A stretch of DNA of 5,438 nt from DATBDN01 sp036269895 (lineage in GTDB: Bacteria; Actinomycetota; Thermoleophilia; Solirubrobacterales; Thermoleophilaceae): positions 1 to 5,438 of the forward strand of contig DATBDN010000048.1 in the NCBI GenBank assembly GCA_036269895.1, read 5' to 3'. How positions within the stretch are numbered: the stretch's first letter is position 1; each line of letters starts with the position of its first letter. The notes below the pieces were generated by a model. The model was not told where the DNA came from, searched no databases, and was given only the letters and a program-made list of their open reading frames with translations. Of this stretch, positions 4,314-5,438 are shown in pieces. The position numbers and the translations under genes were made by a program.

Positions 4314-5420
4314 TCAGCCCGGCGGGCGGCCGAGCGTCACCTCCACGTGGCGCTTCGAGTTGCCCCGGTAGAACGACAGGGCCAGCCGGTCGCCGGGCTC
4401 GTGTACGGTCAGCAACTGCCGGAGCTGGGACTGGGTCGACACCGGCCTGCCGTCCGCGTCGACGATGATGTCGCCTCCGAGCGCATACGACTCGCCCTGG
4501 ATGAGCACCGGGGTCGAGCCGGCGCGGAGGCCGGCGCGGGCGGCAGCGCTCCCCGGCGTCACGGCCTGCACGAGGAGACCGTGCGAGACGGGCAGGTTGA
4601 AGAGCCGCGCCAGCGAGGGCGACACGGGCTGCGCCGCAACGCCGAGGTAGACGTGACGCACCTTGCCGCTCCGGATCAGCTGCGCCGCTACGACCTTCAC
4701 GGTGTTGATCGGGGTCGCGAAGCCGATGCCGACGTTTCCCGCCCCGTCAGGCGTGATCTGCGCATTGATGCCGATGACGTCGCCGTCTGCGTCGATGAGC
4801 GGCCCGCCGGTGTTTCCGCGATTGATCGCGGCATCCGTCTCGATGGCGTGATCGATCGAAAAGCCTTTCGGCGCGTCGATCGTGCGCTCGACCGCGCTGA
4901 CGATGCCGGCCGTGGCGGTGCGCGTCAGGCTGAACGGATTGCCGATCGCGACCACGCTGTCGCCGACCTCGACCAGGTCGGAATCCCCGAGCGGCAACGG
5001 CGACAGCGAGCGCGAGCGCGTGTTGATCTCGAGGACCGCGACATCGGTGGACGCATCCGCGCCGATCACCCTCGCGACGATCGGGTCGGTGCCGGAGAAG
5101 CTGACCTGCACCTTGTGCGCGCCGGCGATCACGTGCTCGCTCGTGACGATGTGGCCGGCCTTGTCGATCACGAAGCCGGAGCCGAGCGTCTTCCGGGTCT
5201 TCGACGTCGCCGTGATCTGCACCACGCCCGGCGCGTCGCGGCGGTAGATCTGCTCGATCGTGAGCTCGCGCACGGGCACGCTCTCGACGGGCACGGTCGG
5301 CGCCGTCACGACCTCGCTCACCGTCGTGCTCGTCCCGAGGTGACCTGTGACGCCTGCGCCGAGAAGCGAGACGCCGCCACCGACGGCCGCGATTCCGAGT
5401 GAGGCAGCGGCGCGGAGCAT
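4314..5420 (-). CDS. HtrA/DegP-like S1C serine-protease homologue with PDZ domain, catalytic Ser replaced by Thr (368 aa)
   Basis: This is a membrane-anchored, extracytoplasmic protein-quality-control protease homologue. A hydrophobic segment at about 4-27 is a signal anchor; there is no lipobox. After a linker (28-60), the trypsin-like domain spans about 61-250: GSGFVID (80-86), TSEHVIAG with His96, ASTDVAVLE with Asp126, GDSVVAIGNPF (153-163) and NRGNTGGPLID (200-210). The active-site Ser of GNSGGP is Thr204 (ACC codon, 4811-4809). A PDZ domain follows, about 257-366, with carboxylate-binding loop YLGV (258-261) and GLLVQAVTPGSAAARAGL (281-298). Length is normal for single-PDZ actinobacterial HtrA. 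The start is secure: ATG 5420 has AGAAGG (5434-5429) at 8-nt spacing and an in-frame TAG at 5435-5433. The gene is its own unit on the left side, closed by a strong terminator; its promoter lies outside the window. Confidence 0.96.
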   Translation of the reverse strand: MLRAAASLGIAAVGGGVSLLGAGVTGHLGTSTTVSEVVTAPTVPVESVPVRELTIEQIYRRDAPGVVQITATSKTRKTLGSGFVIDKAGHIVTSEHVIAGAHKVQVSFSGTDPIVARVIGADASTDVAVLEINTRSRSLSPLPLGDSDLVEVGDSVVAIGNPFSLTRTATAGIVSAVERTIDAPKGFSIDHAIETDAAINRGNTGGPLIDADGDVIGINAQITPDGAGNVGIGFATPINTVKVVAAQLIRSGKVRHVYLGVAAQPVSPSLARLFNLPVSHGLLVQAVTPGSAAARAGLRAGSTPVLIQGESYALGGDIIVDADGRPVSTQSQLRQLLTVHEPGDRLALSFYRGNSKRHVEVTLGRPPG

Positions 5421-5428
5421 CCGCCGGA

Positions 5429-5434
5429 CCTTCT
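5429..5434 (-). promoter_or_regulatory. Ribosome binding site of the HtrA-like gene
   Basis: AGAAGG on the minus strand (5434-5429) lies 8 nt upstream of ATG 5420. An in-frame TAG (5435-5433) overlaps it, so no longer N-terminus is possible; this fixes the start. Confidence 0.85.
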
Positions 5435-5438
5435 ATCC

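Noticed and set aside
4209..5402. 397-aa plus-strand open frame opposite the HtrA-like gene
   Set aside because: It is the antisense shadow of a clearly recognisable protease gene in GC-rich DNA, is extremely Arg/Asp/His-rich, and its ATG lies inside the terminator stem.

Overview
The window is GC-rich DNA with strong G/C third-position preference in its right two thirds, frequent GTG starts and a SigR/RsrA-like sigma/anti-sigma pair. This fits a high-GC actinobacterium. The mix of genes suggests a Thermoleophilia/Gaiellales-type lineage, but that placement is an inference from protein flavour and was not tested.

Layout. Positions 121-1513 (+ strand) hold three genes with no recognised family: a small helical soluble protein and two small multi-pass membrane proteins. 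Their codon use is visibly less GC-biased than that of the genes to the right. They converge at about 1514-1568 on a long run of minus-strand genes. Read in transcription order (right to left), that run is: an HtrA/DegP-like membrane-anchored serine-protease homologue with a PDZ domain (5420-4314), ended by a strong intrinsic terminator (about 4247-4201); a 109-aa Cys/His protein of unknown function (4122-3793); a GCS2/YbdK-type glutamate-cysteine ligase-like enzyme (3793-2732, 1-nt overlap with the preceding gene); a 70-aa HMA (CopZ-like) CxxC protein (2727-2515); an ECF sigma factor (2469-1867); and a zinc-binding HC2-type anti-sigma factor (1805-1569).

The most informative non-coding element is a close match to the SigR/SigH-type promoter (GGAAT-N18-GTT) in the 45-bp gap between the HMA gene and the sigma gene. 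It implies that the sigma factor activates its own operon. The anti-sigma factor has the H-x3-C-x2-C zinc motif plus an N-terminal Cys cluster like that of RsrA, so the pair is probably a thiol/disulfide stress switch. The genes just upstream (a possible gamma-glutamyl ligase and two CxxC/Cys-rich proteins) suggest a thiol or metal homeostasis locus. This functional link is inferred from proximity and family knowledge.

The HtrA homologue has Thr in place of the catalytic Ser (GNTGGP instead of GNSGGP), while His and Asp are kept. It is either a pseudoprotease or a protease with an unusual nucleophile. I found no CRISPR array, tRNA, rRNA, insertion sequence or phage gene.
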